A stretch of 64,000 bases of DNA from Streptomyces canus (GCF_030815415.1 NZ_JAUSWW010000001.1:4898001-4962000), one strand, 5' to 3'. Shown: positions 17,799-26,876, counted from the first letter of the stretch. Notes: generated from the sequence alone by a model not told the origin. Translations and numbers: made by a program.

Positions 17799-18167
17799 CG
17801 CCAACTCCTCGTCATCTCTTCGGTGGTGGGTTTCGGTGATGGGCAGATATGTCCCGGCGGCGGTGGCAAAAAGCGCAGGTGGCCGGGTGCCGGGTGGGGA
17901 CGGATCTGCCAATCGGTCACGCCGATGCCGGCGCGGGGGCGGCCGGGGGCCCTGGGGGGTGGGGGGGGTGGGGGGCGACCGGGTGGTCACAGGTTCGCCG
18001 TGTCGGCCCCCTGTCCGGGAGGGCCGCTCGGTCGGACGGTCGGGGTAGCCGATCGGCTAGTGCCCGTTCGGGCAGCCCGGCCGGGCGATCGGGCTGGCAT
18101 TCCCGCCGAGGGCCCTTCGTACGGAAGCTCTTCGCTGTCAGGAACGGCACATGAGGCGGAGGCGACG
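17799..18167. other. Intergenic region, 369 bases, with strong G-tract
   Basis: Divergent intergenic region between the aldehyde dehydrogenase and the amine oxidase, presumably holding both promoters. Five G runs of 5-8 bases occupy 17935-17975 on the plus strand, separated by 1-5 bases, a strong G-quadruplex candidate. Just before the oxidase start, short G/C repeats around GATCGGCTAG and GGGCGATCGGG are visible. No gene is seen. Confidence 0.5.
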
Positions 18168-19763
18168 GTGACGGGTGCGTACGGCAGCAGACGGGAGTTC
18201 CTGCGGACGGTGGGTGTCGCGGGCGGCGCCGGGATGCTCTGGGCGACCATGGGGGCGCTCGGTCTGGCCCCCGACGCGCGGGCGGCGCAGCCCGGACCGG
18301 CGTATGTGCCGCCGCGCGCGGGCGACTTCACCGGTGGCCGCAAGGCGCCGCGGGTGGTGGTCCTGGGCGCCGGCATCGCGGGGCTGACCACGGCGTACGA
18401 GCTGGCCAAGGCCGGTTACCAGTGCCGGATCCTGGAGGCCAAGCCCCGCCCGGGCGGCCGCAACTGGACGGTGCGCTCCGGCACCGAGGAGCGTGAGCTG
18501 GGCGGCGGGACGCAGCGGGCGGAGTTCTCCGCGGGGCAGTATCTGAACGCGGGCCCCGCCCGGATCGCCCAGCACATGGTCACGCTCGACTACTGCCGCG
18601 AACTGGGCGTCCCCATCGAGCCGTTCGCGAACCAGAACGGTGACGCCTACGTCCATCTGGACCAGGTCGGCGCCCCGCTGCGGCACCGCACGGTGAAGGC
18701 CGACGCGCACGGCTATGTGTCGGAACTGCTGGCGAAGGCGGTCGACCGCGACGCGCTGGACAAGGAGCTGACCGCCGAGGACCGCGAGCGGCTGCTGGCG
18801 TTCCTCGGTGACTTCGGCGCCATCGGCAAGCGGGCGGACGACTGGGCGTACCGGGGCGGTCCCCGCCGCGGCTACCGTGTCCCGCCGGGCGCCGCCGGTG
18901 TGACGGGCGAGCCGTACGGTCCGCTGCCGTCGCTGTCGGAGTACCTCGCCCGGGGCACCGGCCGCTATCTCTCCTTCGAGGTCGACTACGACCAGGCGAT
19001 GATGATGTTCCAGCCGGTCGGCGGCATGGACCGGATCGTGCGGGCCTTCGTGGACCGGGTCGGCGAGCGGCGGATCTCGTACGGGTCCGTGGTCCGGGAG
19101 ATCCGCGACCGCGCCGCCGGTGTCGAGGTGCGGTACACGGACGCGCGAGGCCGGGAGCGGGTGGAGCGGGCCGACTTCTGCGTGGCGGCGCTGCCGCCGC
19201 ACGTCCTGGCACGCACCGCGCACAACCTCGGCTCCGCCGTGCAGTCGGCGCTGCGGACGCCCGCGCCGCTGGCGGTCGGCAAGCTGGGTCTGGAGTACCG
19301 GCGGCGCTGGTGGGAGGAGGACCACCGGATCTACGGCGGGATCACGGAGACGGATCTGCCGCTGACGCATGTCTGGTACCCCTCGCACGGGTTCCACTCC
19401 GAGCGCGGGGTGCTGGTGGGCTACTACCACTACCGCCAGGACGCCCTGGACTTCGGGAAGCTGGCGCCGCGTGAGCGGATCGCGCGGGCCGTCGCGCTCG
19501 GCGAGCGCATCCACGGTCCCGCCCACCGCGAGGAGCTGGCCTCGGGCTTCGCGGTCGCCTGGCACCGGATCCCGCACATCGAGGGCGGCTGGATCGAGTG
19601 GCCGGAGAACTCCGTCGCCGCCTACGACCTGCTGAACGAGCCCGCGGGGCGGGTGTACTTCGCCGGTGACTGGCTCACCCACTACATCGGCTGGCAGGCC
19701 GGAGCCATCGGTTCCGCCCGGCGCACGGTGTCGCTGCTGCACGAGAGGTCGGTGCGGGCATGA
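18168..19763 (+). CDS. Tat-exported flavin monoamine / L-amino-acid oxidase
   Basis: 531-residue FAD enzyme. The N-terminus carries a twin-arginine signal (SRREFLRTVG, then a hydrophobic stretch ending at ARAA near residue 40), so it is exported folded. The dinucleotide fold VVVLGAGIAGLTTA (64-77) and LEAKPRPGGRNW follow, and the C-terminal FAD motif VYFAGDWLTHYIGWQAGAI is intact. The family oxidises amines or amino acids, releasing aldehyde or keto acid, ammonia and hydrogen peroxide. GTG 18168 is chosen for the GGCGGAGG just upstream; the open frame continues far upstream but has no coding character there. The stop overlaps a 35-codon ORF (ATGA). Confidence 0.85.
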   Translation: MTGAYGSRREFLRTVGVAGGAGMLWATMGALGLAPDARAAQPGPAYVPPRAGDFTGGRKAPRVVVLGAGIAGLTTAYELAKAGYQCRILEAKPRPGGRNWTVRSGTEERELGGGTQRAEFSAGQYLNAGPARIAQHMVTLDYCRELGVPIEPFANQNGDAYVHLDQVGAPLRHRTVKADAHGYVSELLAKAVDRDALDKELTAEDRERLLAFLGDFGAIGKRADDWAYRGGPRRGYRVPPGAAGVTGEPYGPLPSLSEYLARGTGRYLSFEVDYDQAMMMFQPVGGMDRIVRAFVDRVGERRISYGSVVREIRDRAAGVEVRYTDARGRERVERADFCVAALPPHVLARTAHNLGSAVQSALRTPAPLAVGKLGLEYRRRWWEEDHRIYGGITETDLPLTHVWYPSHGFHSERGVLVGYYHYRQDALDFGKLAPRERIARAVALGERIHGPAHREELASGFAVAWHRIPHIEGGWIEWPENSVAAYDLLNEPAGRVYFAGDWLTHYIGWQAGAIGSARRTVSLLHERSVRA

Positions 19764-19867
19764 GCGCGTTCACGGCTCCGCGCCGACTGCTGACCAGGGC
19801 CGGGCTCTGGCTGCGGCGCGTCAACCGGCGGCTGGAGGAGCTGTACCAGTCCATGACGTACCTCTGA
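19760..19867 (+). CDS. 35-residue ORF coupled to the amine oxidase
   Basis: ATG at 19760 overlaps the oxidase stop as ATGA, and the frame ends at TGA 19867. The peptide starts MSAFTAPRRLLTR, continues through a basic amphipathic helix containing LWLRRVNRRLEEL, and ends YQSMTYL. There is no TM and no signal peptide. Coupling and composition suggest a real small protein, possibly a chaperone-like or targeting partner of the oxidase. I do not recognise a family. Not known to be expressed. Confidence 0.5.
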   Translation: MSAFTAPRRLLTRAGLWLRRVNRRLEELYQSMTYL

Positions 19868-20017
19868 CCTCGACGCCCGGATTCCGCTTCTGAGCCCCGA
19901 AACCGCTTTCCCACAGGGGATTTGATGGCCCGTCAGGACATCTCCCCCATCGGCTTGTTCTGCTGCCTTGCGACCGCTTGTACGGGATTGGCGTCCCAGC
20001 ATGTGGTCGTTGGATTG

Positions 20018-20038
20018 AAGGATCGTTGAACGATCCTT
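20018..20038. promoter_or_regulatory. Perfect inverted repeat upstream of metY, candidate operator
   Basis: AAGGATCGTT (20018-20027), a single G (20028) and AACGATCCTT (20029-20038) form a 10+10 perfect palindrome 55 bases before the metY start. With a one-base centre it suits a dimeric regulator (for example GntR type) better than a terminator. No regulator gene lies beside it, so the binding protein is unknown. Confidence 0.6.
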
Positions 20039-20092
20039 AAGTTCTCTCGCTGTCATCCACACCATCCCCACAGCCCGGAAGGGGCTCTCTTC

Positions 20093-21427
20093 ATGCTGTC
20101 CACCGACGAAGCCGCGCTGTTCGAGAACCGCGGCTACGCCCGCCGTGAATCGGCGACCATCCAGGGCGGCCGGCACGTCCGCATGGGCGTCAACCCGCCG
20201 CTCATCACGCCGATCTACATGACGGCCGCCTACGAGTTCCCCAACGCCGACATGGCGGCCGGCCTCTTCGGCCTGGAGGGCAACGGGCACGCCTACACCC
20301 GGCTCGGCAACCCCACCCTGAACGTCCTCGAAGAGCGCATGGCCCAGATCGACGGCGGAGTCGCGGGCCTCGCCACGGCCTCGGGACACGCGGCGGTGAC
20401 GCTCGCGATCCTCAACCTCGTGGAGGCCGGGGACAACATCGTCTCCTCCAACGAACTCTTCGGCGGCATCTGGAGCCTGCTGGGCGCCACCCTGAAACGA
20501 CTCGGCATCGAGACCCGGTTCGTCAGCCCCGCCGACCCGAAGAACTTCGAGGAGGCCGCCGACGACCGCACCCGCCTCTACTTCGGCGAGACCCTGCCCA
20601 ACCCGCGGCTGCGGATCTTCCCCATCGGCGAGGTCGCCGAGATCGGTCAGCGCTACGGCATCCCGCTGATCATGGACAACACCCTCCAGCCGTTCACCTG
20701 CCGCCCCTTCGAGTTCGGCGCCGCCGTCACCGTCTACTCGGGCACCAAGTACCTGGGCGGCCACGGCTCGGCCATCGGCGGCATCATCGTCGACAGCGGC
20801 AACTTCGACTGGAACAACTCCCCCCGCCACCCGCAGATGACCCAGCCCGACCCCGCGTACGGCAACGTCGTCTGGGGCGAGGAGTGCCGCAAGCTCCCCG
20901 ACACCCGCGGCCGCAGCAGCTACCTGTTCAAGGCCCGCGAGACCCTGCTGCGCGACCTCGGTCTGTGCATGAGCCCCTTCAACGCCTTCCTCATCCTCCA
21001 GGGCATCGAGACGCTGCCGCTGCGCATGCCCGCCCACTCGGCCAACGCGCTCAGGGTCGCCGAGTTCCTCAGCCGCCACCCCAAGGTCGACCTGGTGCGC
21101 CACCCGAGCCTCGCCGAGGGGACCGAGCTCGACCAGGTCAAGCGGTACCTGGGCGGCGAGTTCGGGCCGATGGTGATGGTCGAACTGAAGGGCGGGCGCA
21201 CGGCCGGAGCCCGGTTCATCGAGGGGCTCAAGCTGTTCTCGCACGTCACCAACGTCGGCGACGTCCGCTCCCTGGCCACCCACCCCGCCTCCACCACCCA
21301 CGCCCACCTGCCCGAGAAGGACCTGCTCGGCGCCGGCATCACCCAGGGCTCGGTGCGTCTCGCGGTCGGCCTGGAGCACGCCGACGACCTGATCCACGAC
21401 CTCGAGCAGGCACTCGCCGCCGTATAA
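20093..21427 (+). CDS. metY: O-acetylhomoserine sulfhydrylase-like enzyme (MetY family)
   Basis: 444-residue Cys/Met-metabolism PLP enzyme. Family role: gamma-replacement of the acetyl group of O-acetylhomoserine by sulfide (giving homocysteine) or another nucleophile. Evidence: Schiff-base Lys in YSGTKYLGGHG (219), PLP-binding Asp in IMDNTLQP (195), TRLGNPTLNVLEERMAQIDGG (69-89) and the MetY-specific GGIIVDSGNFDW. Some conserved spots differ from housekeeping MetY as I remember it (for example YMTAAYEFP and DNTLQP), so nucleophile preference may differ. First gene of a seven-gene plus-strand operon, behind GGAAGGGG and the palindrome at 20018. The next gene is metX, 35 bases on, which makes its substrate. 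Confidence 0.88.
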   Translation: MLSTDEAALFENRGYARRESATIQGGRHVRMGVNPPLITPIYMTAAYEFPNADMAAGLFGLEGNGHAYTRLGNPTLNVLEERMAQIDGGVAGLATASGHAAVTLAILNLVEAGDNIVSSNELFGGIWSLLGATLKRLGIETRFVSPADPKNFEEAADDRTRLYFGETLPNPRLRIFPIGEVAEIGQRYGIPLIMDNTLQPFTCRPFEFGAAVTVYSGTKYLGGHGSAIGGIIVDSGNFDWNNSPRHPQMTQPDPAYGNVVWGEECRKLPDTRGRSSYLFKARETLLRDLGLCMSPFNAFLILQGIETLPLRMPAHSANALRVAEFLSRHPKVDLVRHPSLAEGTELDQVKRYLGGEFGPMVMVELKGGRTAGARFIEGLKLFSHVTNVGDVRSLATHPASTTHAHLPEKDLLGAGITQGSVRLAVGLEHADDLIHDLEQALAAV

Positions 21428-21462
21428 CTCCGCCGCACCGCACACGACTTCAGGGGGAAACT

Positions 21463-22632
21463 GTGGTGTTCACGGGCTGGCCCGCGCCGACCGGAAAACA
21501 TCTGTCACTCGCGACGCCCTTCCCGGGCGACCGACCGTTACTGCTGTCCTCGGGGGCCCGGCTCGGCCCGGTGCAGGTGGCGTACGAGACCTACGGCCGG
21601 CTCGACGACGCCCGCGGCAACGCGGTGTTCGTCTGTCACGCCCTGACCGGCGACTCGCACCCGGCACGGCACCACGCCGACGACACGCCGGGCTGGTGGG
21701 AGACGATGGTCGGCCCCGGCAGACCGGTGGACACCCGCCGCTACTTCGTGATCTGCGCGAATGTCGTGGGCGGCTGCGCGGGCACCACAGGACCATGGGC
21801 CACCGGGCCCGACGGAGCACCGTACGGGGAGGCGTTCCCCGAGGTCACGGTCGCCGACATGGTCGGCGTCCACCGCGCGCTGCTCGCCGGGCTGGGGATC
21901 CGCCGGCTGCGCGCCGTCGTCGGCGGCTCGCTCGGCGGCATGCAGACCCTGGAGTGGCTGCTGCGCCACCCCCAGGACGCGGACGGGTTCGCGGTCGTCG
22001 CGGGCACCGCGCGGCAGAGCGCCGACAACCTCGCCTGGAACGCGGTCGCCCGGCACGCGATCCGCGGCAGCGCGGCCGTCGCGGCGGGGCCCGTACGGGA
22101 GGCCGGACTGCGGGCCGGGCTCGGCACGGCACGGATGATCGCCCATCTCACGTATCTCTCCGAGCAGTCGCTGCACCGCAAGTTCGGACGCGCGCCGCGC
22201 AAAGGGGGCACGCGCACCCATCCGTCCTCCCTGGTCCAGGGCGACTTCGCGGTCGAGAGCTATCTGGAGCACCAGGCGGACAAGTTCCTGCGCCGCTTCG
22301 ACCCCCGCAGCTATCTCCAACTCATCGGCGCGATGGACCACTTCGACGCGTTCGCGGCGCCCGACCGGCTGGCCGACGCCGCCGCGCCGCCCGCCGTCCT
22401 GCTCTACAGCTTCGCGTCCGACCGGCTCTTCGGCCCCGAGCACAGCGACCACATCAAGACCGAACTCGCGGCGCGCGGCCTGACCGCCCGGCACGAGCGG
22501 GACGAGACGAGCGACATCGGGCACGACGCGTTCCTGCTGGACGTGCCCGGCTTCCTCGCCACCGCGGACCGGTTCCTGAAGGACCTGGACCTGCGGGCCG
22601 GCGCCCGGCGCGACGACCTCGTCACCAGCTGA
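21463..22632 (+). CDS. metX: Homoserine O-acetyltransferase
   Basis: 389-residue alpha/beta-hydrolase-fold acyltransferase converting homoserine and acetyl-CoA to O-acetylhomoserine. Nucleophile Ser in VGGSLGGMQ (156), Asp in YSFASDRLF (about 320) and His in DIGHDAFL (about 354) form the triad. The family motif NVVGGCAGTTGP (100-111) is clear. Some MetX-fold enzymes use succinyl-CoA; I cannot settle that by eye, but the adjacent metY favours acetyl. Two consecutive GTG codons (21463, 21466) are possible starts after CAGGGGG. Confidence 0.9.
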   Translation: MVFTGWPAPTGKHLSLATPFPGDRPLLLSSGARLGPVQVAYETYGRLDDARGNAVFVCHALTGDSHPARHHADDTPGWWETMVGPGRPVDTRRYFVICANVVGGCAGTTGPWATGPDGAPYGEAFPEVTVADMVGVHRALLAGLGIRRLRAVVGGSLGGMQTLEWLLRHPQDADGFAVVAGTARQSADNLAWNAVARHAIRGSAAVAAGPVREAGLRAGLGTARMIAHLTYLSEQSLHRKFGRAPRKGGTRTHPSSLVQGDFAVESYLEHQADKFLRRFDPRSYLQLIGAMDHFDAFAAPDRLADAAAPPAVLLYSFASDRLFGPEHSDHIKTELAARGLTARHERDETSDIGHDAFLLDVPGFLATADRFLKDLDLRAGARRDDLVTS

Positions 22633-22668
22633 CCCCGCCCCCTGACCGACCACACGAAAGAAGAAGAC

Positions 22669-23994
22669 ATGAGTTCCAGCCATCGCATCGGCGTGGCACA
22701 GGGAACCGCGCTGTACGTCGGCGCGGTCCTCGGCGGGGGCGTGCTCGCACTGCCCGCCCTGACGGCCCGTGAGGCGGGCCCGGCCTCCCTGGTGGCCTGG
22801 GCCCTGATGGTCGCTTTCTGCGTCCCGATCGCCAGCGCGTTCGCCTCCCTCGGCATGCGCTACCCCGACGGCGGCGGGGTCGCCACCTACGCCGCCAAGG
22901 CGTTCGGCCCCCGCACCTCCGCCCCCGTGGGCTGGCTCTTCTACTTCGCCGTCCCCGTGGGCACGGCGAGCGCCGCCATCGTCGGCGGCTCCTACGTCGC
23001 CGACGCCCTCGGCGGCGGCTACCGGATGTCGCTCGCCGTGGCGGCGACCCTGCTGTTCGGCGCCTACGTCAGCAACTGGCTGGGCCTGAAGCTCTCCGGC
23101 GGGCTGCAACTGCTGCTCGTCGGGATGCTGGCCGCCCTCATGGTGGTGGCCATCGCCGTCGCCGCGCCGGACTCGCACAGCGAGAACTTCACCCCGTTCG
23201 CCCCGCACGGCTGGCTCGCCGTCGGCCACGCCGCGACCCTGCTCTTCTTCGCCTTCTCCGGCTGGGAGGCGGTCTCCCACCTGTCCGGTGAGTTCTCCAA
23301 CCCGCGCCGCCAGCTGCCCATCGTCACCGGCCTGACCATCGTCGTCGTCGCCGTCCTGTACCTGGGCGTGGCCACCACCTCGATGGCTGTGCTCGGCTCG
23401 GACCCGGAGCGCGGCTCGGTGCCGCTGACCCTGCTCCTGGAGCGCGGCATCGGCGACTCCGCCCGCGCCGTCACCGCCGTGGCGGCCGCCCTGCTCACCT
23501 TCGCCACCGTCAACGCCTACATCGCGGGCGGCTCCCGGCTCGGCGCGGCCCTCGGCCGGGACGGCGACCTGCCGCGCGCGCTCGGCAAGGGCAACCGCGC
23601 GGGCGAGATCCCCCAGCGCAGCCTCGTCGTCCTCGCCTCGCTCACGGCCGTCCTGCTGATCTGCGCCGCCGTCCTGGACATCCGGCTCGACCCGATCATG
23701 ACCGCGGCCTCGGCCTGCTTCGTCGCGGTCTACGTCGCCGGGCTCTCGGCCGCGGTCAAGCTGCTGCGCGGCAGCACCTTCGGGCGGCTGGGCGCGGTCG
23801 TCTCGCTCGTCGCGGTCCTGGTCGTCTTCTGCTTCTTCGGCTGGTACCTGCTGCTGCCCGTGGGCCTCGTCATCGGCGCGAAGGTCTTCCAGCACTTCAC
23901 GGCCGGCGGTGGACCCGCGGCCGGGCCGGACGCCGTGGACGCGGCCGAGGCCGCCGAGGAGAGCCGCCCGTCCTCGGAACCGGTCGCCGGCTGA
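22669..23994 (+). CDS. APC-family amino-acid exporter (YjeH-like)
   Basis: 441-residue, about 12-TM APC-superfamily transporter. The N-terminus IGVAQGTALYVGAVLGGGVLALP and the short length resemble the YjeH group, which in E. coli exports methionine and branched-chain amino acids. FFAFSGWEAVSHLSGEFSNPRRQ is the conserved APC core region. The C-terminal tail is acidic and probably cytoplasmic. It lies 36 bases after metX in the same operon, so export of the pathway product (methionine, homoserine or a gamma-substituted analogue) is the natural inference; uptake cannot be excluded. Confidence 0.82.
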   Translation: MSSSHRIGVAQGTALYVGAVLGGGVLALPALTAREAGPASLVAWALMVAFCVPIASAFASLGMRYPDGGGVATYAAKAFGPRTSAPVGWLFYFAVPVGTASAAIVGGSYVADALGGGYRMSLAVAATLLFGAYVSNWLGLKLSGGLQLLLVGMLAALMVVAIAVAAPDSHSENFTPFAPHGWLAVGHAATLLFFAFSGWEAVSHLSGEFSNPRRQLPIVTGLTIVVVAVLYLGVATTSMAVLGSDPERGSVPLTLLLERGIGDSARAVTAVAAALLTFATVNAYIAGGSRLGAALGRDGDLPRALGKGNRAGEIPQRSLVVLASLTAVLLICAAVLDIRLDPIMTAASACFVAVYVAGLSAAVKLLRGSTFGRLGAVVSLVAVLVVFCFFGWYLLLPVGLVIGAKVFQHFTAGGGPAAGPDAVDAAEAAEESRPSSEPVAG

Positions 23995-24062
23995 ACGACA
24001 CGGGCCGCGCCCACAGGGCCGGCCCGTCCGGCGGACCATCCATGACCACAGGGGGAACACAC

Positions 24063-25367
24063 ATGAAACGCACCACGGGGGCGCTCCGCATCGCCCTGCT
24101 CGGGCACGGCACCGTGGGCGCCGAGACGGCCCGCGCCCTGACCGGGCGCGGCGCCGAACTGGCTGCCCGGATCGGGGCACCCGTCGAACTCGCCGGGATC
24201 GCCCTCAGCCGCCCACGGACCCTGCCCGGCATCGACAGCTCCCTGATCACCACCGACGCCCAGGCCCTCGTGTCCCGGGGGGACATCGACGTGGTCGTCG
24301 AGCTGATCGGCGGCGTCGAGCCGGCCCGCTCACTGGTCGTCGCGGCCATGGAGGCCGGGGCGTCCGTGGTCACCGCGAACAAGGCGCTCATCGCGAGCGA
24401 GGGCGTCGACCTGCACCGCATCGCCCGCAAGCAGGGCGTCGGCCTCGCCTACGAGGCGGCCGTCGCGGGCGCGGTGCCGGTGCTGCGTCCGCTGCGCCAG
24501 TCGCTGGCCGGAGACCGGCTGCGGCGGGTGACCGGCATCGTCAACGGCACGACCAACTTCATCCTGGACCGGATGACAGGGGCGGGCGGCACGTTCCAGG
24601 GCGCCCTGCACGAGGCCCAGCGTCTCGGCTACGCGGAGGCCGATCCCACGGCCGACGTCTGTGGCGCGGACGCCGCGGCGAAGATGGCGATCGTCGCACG
24701 CCTCGCCTTCGACACCGAACTGCCCTTCGACGACGTGCACTTCGAGGGCATCACCCACATCGGCCCGGGCGACATCGCACATGCCGAGGCCAACGGCTGT
24801 GTGATCAAACTGGTCGGGATCTGCGACCGCACCCCGGACGGCGTCAACGCCCGTGTGCACCCCATGATGATCCCGCGGGACCACCCGCTGGCCGGGGTCC
24901 GGGACGCCGACAACGGCATCCTCGTCGAGGCGGAGGCCGCCGGTGAGCTGATGTTCCACGGGGCGGGGGCGGGCGGCCTCGCCACCTCCAGCGCCGTCCT
25001 CGGCGACCTCGTGGAGCTGTGCCGCGACCGGGTCGCGGGAACGGGCCAGGCGCCGGCCGACTTCTCCCAGGTGTTGCCCGTCATACCGGTGGCGCAGGTG
25101 GCCGCCCGCTACCACGTCAGCATGTTCGTCACCGACGAGCCCGGCGTCCTCTCGCAGGTCAGCGCGGTCTTCGCCGAGCACGGGGTGTCGCTGGAGACCG
25201 TACGGCAGGAGGGCCTGGGCGCGGAGGCGGAGCTGGCGCTCGTCACCCACCGGGCCACGGACGCCGCTGTCACCGAGGTGCTCGCCCGGCTCCGCAGCCA
25301 CCCCTCCACGCGCGGTGTCATCCGCAGCATCCGTCTCCTGGACTCCCGGAAGGGGCCCGCGAGTTGA
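24063..25367 (+). CDS. hom: Homoserine dehydrogenase with ACT domain
   Basis: 434-residue NAD(P)H-dependent enzyme reducing aspartate semialdehyde to homoserine. N-terminal dinucleotide fold ALLGHGTVGAETA (12-23), TANKALIAS (104-112), dimer/substrate motif NGTTNFILDRM (161-171), catalytic region GYAEADPTADVCGADAAAK, and a C-terminal ACT domain (about 353-430, VSMFVTDEPGVLSQVSAVF) that in housekeeping enzymes gives threonine feedback. ATG 24063 has AGGGGGA in front; another in-frame ATG 21 bases upstream is less well placed. The stop overlaps the narK start (TTGA). Probably a second copy, since Streptomyces normally keeps its own hom next to thrC. Confidence 0.92.
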   Translation: MKRTTGALRIALLGHGTVGAETARALTGRGAELAARIGAPVELAGIALSRPRTLPGIDSSLITTDAQALVSRGDIDVVVELIGGVEPARSLVVAAMEAGASVVTANKALIASEGVDLHRIARKQGVGLAYEAAVAGAVPVLRPLRQSLAGDRLRRVTGIVNGTTNFILDRMTGAGGTFQGALHEAQRLGYAEADPTADVCGADAAAKMAIVARLAFDTELPFDDVHFEGITHIGPGDIAHAEANGCVIKLVGICDRTPDGVNARVHPMMIPRDHPLAGVRDADNGILVEAEAAGELMFHGAGAGGLATSSAVLGDLVELCRDRVAGTGQAPADFSQVLPVIPVAQVAARYHVSMFVTDEPGVLSQVSAVFAEHGVSLETVRQEGLGAEAELALVTHRATDAAVTEVLARLRSHPSTRGVIRSIRLLDSRKGPAS

Positions 25368-26728
25368 GCACCGAACTGCGTGCTCCGGCCCCGCCCGCAC
25401 CCGAGGCCGAGGCCGCCGTCCGCAGCCGGGGCCGCTGGATCGAGCACTGGGAACCGGGCGACGCCGCGTTCTGGCGGGACACCGGACGGCGGGTGGCCCG
25501 GCGCAATCTGATCTGGTCGGTGCTCTGCGAACACCTGGGCTTCACCGTCTGGACGCTGTGGAGCGTCGTCACCGTGCAGCTCTCGGACCGGCACTTCACC
25601 GCCGACCAGCTCTTCTGGCTGGTCGCCCTGCCGAGCCTGGTCGGCGCGGTGCTGCGGATCCCGTACACCTTCGCGCCCGCCCGGTACGGGGGCCGCAACT
25701 GGACCGTCGTCAGCACCCTGTTGCTGCTGGTCCCGGCGGCCCTGCTGGCCCTCGCCGTCTCCGATCCGGCGACACCGTACTGGTTCTTCCTGGTGTGCGC
25801 GGCGACCGCGGGTGTGGGCGGCGGCAACTTCGCCTCCAGCATGGCCAACATCACGCACTTCTACCCCGACTCCCGGCAGGGCGCGGCCCTCGGCCTCAAC
25901 GCCGCGGGCGGCAACGTGGGCGTCAGCTCGGTGCAGTTGGTGATCCCGTTCGTCATCGCGACCCTGGGGCTCACCGCGGCAGGTCTCATCTGGATCCCGC
26001 TGGTGCTGCTCGCCGCGCTCGGCGCCCTGCTGGGCATGGACAACCTGCGGACGGCCGGCGCGGCGCCGGACCGGCGGTTCGAGGCTGTCAAGGCGGGCCA
26101 GACCTGGCTGGTCGCCGTCCTCTACATCGGTACTTTCGGTTCGTTCGTCGGCTTCTCGACCGCGCTGCCGCTGCTGCTGACCGTGGAGTTCCCGCACACG
26201 GCCGCCGTCCACCACGCCTTCCTGGGCGCGCTGATCGGCTCGTGCGCCCGGCCGCTGGGCGGCATGCTCGCCGACCGGTGCGGCGGGGCCGTCATCACGC
26301 TGGTGAACTTCCTGTGCATGGCGGGGAGTTCCCTGCTGGCCTGGGCCGCCCTGCGGACGCACTCCTACAGCGGGTTCCTGCTCTCCTTCCTGCTGCTGTT
26401 CCTCACCGCGGGCATCGGCAACGGCTCCACGTACCGGCTGATCCCGTCCCTCTTCATCGCCCGCGCCCTGCGCGCCACCGGCCCCGGGGACGCCGGGGAG
26501 CGCCGCGTCCAGGGGCGCCGGATGGCGGCCGCCGCGCTGGGGCTGGTCTCCGCCGTCGGCGCGCTGGGCGGCTTCCTCGTCAACCAGGCCCTGGGTACGT
26601 CCATCGGCGCGACCGGTGACTCCGGTTCCGCGCTGCTGGCCTTCACCGCCTACTACCTGCTGTGCACCGCCCTGACCTGGGCCTGCTGGCGGCAACTGCG
26701 CGGCGGGGAACGGACCGGCGATGAGTGA
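25364..26728 (+). CDS. narK: NarK-type nitrate/nitrite MFS transporter
   Basis: 454-residue nitrate/nitrite porter. Both family signatures are present: GGGNFASSMANI (151-162) and GIGNGSTYRLIP late in the protein. The TM Arg residues thought to contact the anion are at LRIPY (98) and in SCARPLGG. The N-terminus WIEHWEPGDAAFWRDTGRRVARRNL is typical of actinobacterial NarK. TTG start at 25364 overlaps the hom stop; its own stop overlaps an ATG (26721) that opens a nitrate-reductase N-terminal fragment. A nitrate transporter within an aspartate/homoserine operon is unexpected. Confidence 0.9.
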   Translation: MSTELRAPAPPAPEAEAAVRSRGRWIEHWEPGDAAFWRDTGRRVARRNLIWSVLCEHLGFTVWTLWSVVTVQLSDRHFTADQLFWLVALPSLVGAVLRIPYTFAPARYGGRNWTVVSTLLLLVPAALLALAVSDPATPYWFFLVCAATAGVGGGNFASSMANITHFYPDSRQGAALGLNAAGGNVGVSSVQLVIPFVIATLGLTAAGLIWIPLVLLAALGALLGMDNLRTAGAAPDRRFEAVKAGQTWLVAVLYIGTFGSFVGFSTALPLLLTVEFPHTAAVHHAFLGALIGSCARPLGGMLADRCGGAVITLVNFLCMAGSSLLAWAALRTHSYSGFLLSFLLLFLTAGIGNGSTYRLIPSLFIARALRATGPGDAGERRVQGRRMAAAALGLVSAVGALGGFLVNQALGTSIGATGDSGSALLAFTAYYLLCTALTWACWRQLRGGERTGDE

Positions 26729-26876
26729 GCCCGTAGCGGTGACCGGCCCCGGGCAGCAGGGCACGGCCACCCACTGCCCCTACTGCGCCCTGCAGTGCGG
26801 CATGTGGCTGCGCACCGACGACACGGGCCGCACAGAAGAGACGGCACCACAGACCGCGAGAAAGGCAGGACCACGC
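26721..26876 (+). pseudogene. N-terminal relic of a molybdopterin nitrate reductase, in frame with aspartokinase
   Basis: ATG 26721 overlaps the narK stop by 8 bases and opens 52 codons that include THCPYCALQCGMWL (Cys 19, 22, 26). That is the start of the [4Fe-4S] domain of assimilatory nitrate reductases (NasA/NarB), a family of roughly 700 residues. After about ten more residues the similarity ends, and the frame runs without a stop into the aspartokinase ATG at 26877. Most likely a truncated gene left by recombination. It could be translated as an N-terminal extension of aspartokinase, or serve as a coupling leader. Confidence 0.75.

Noticed and set aside
17103..18167. N-terminal extension of the amine oxidase by about 350 codons
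   Set aside because: It runs antisense through the aldehyde dehydrogenase. The twin-arginine signal and ribosome-binding site fix the start at 18168.
19868..20092. SAM riboswitch in the metY leader
   Set aside because: No SAM-I, SAM-II or SAM-IV core sequences could be recognised; only the palindrome at 20018-20038 stands out.
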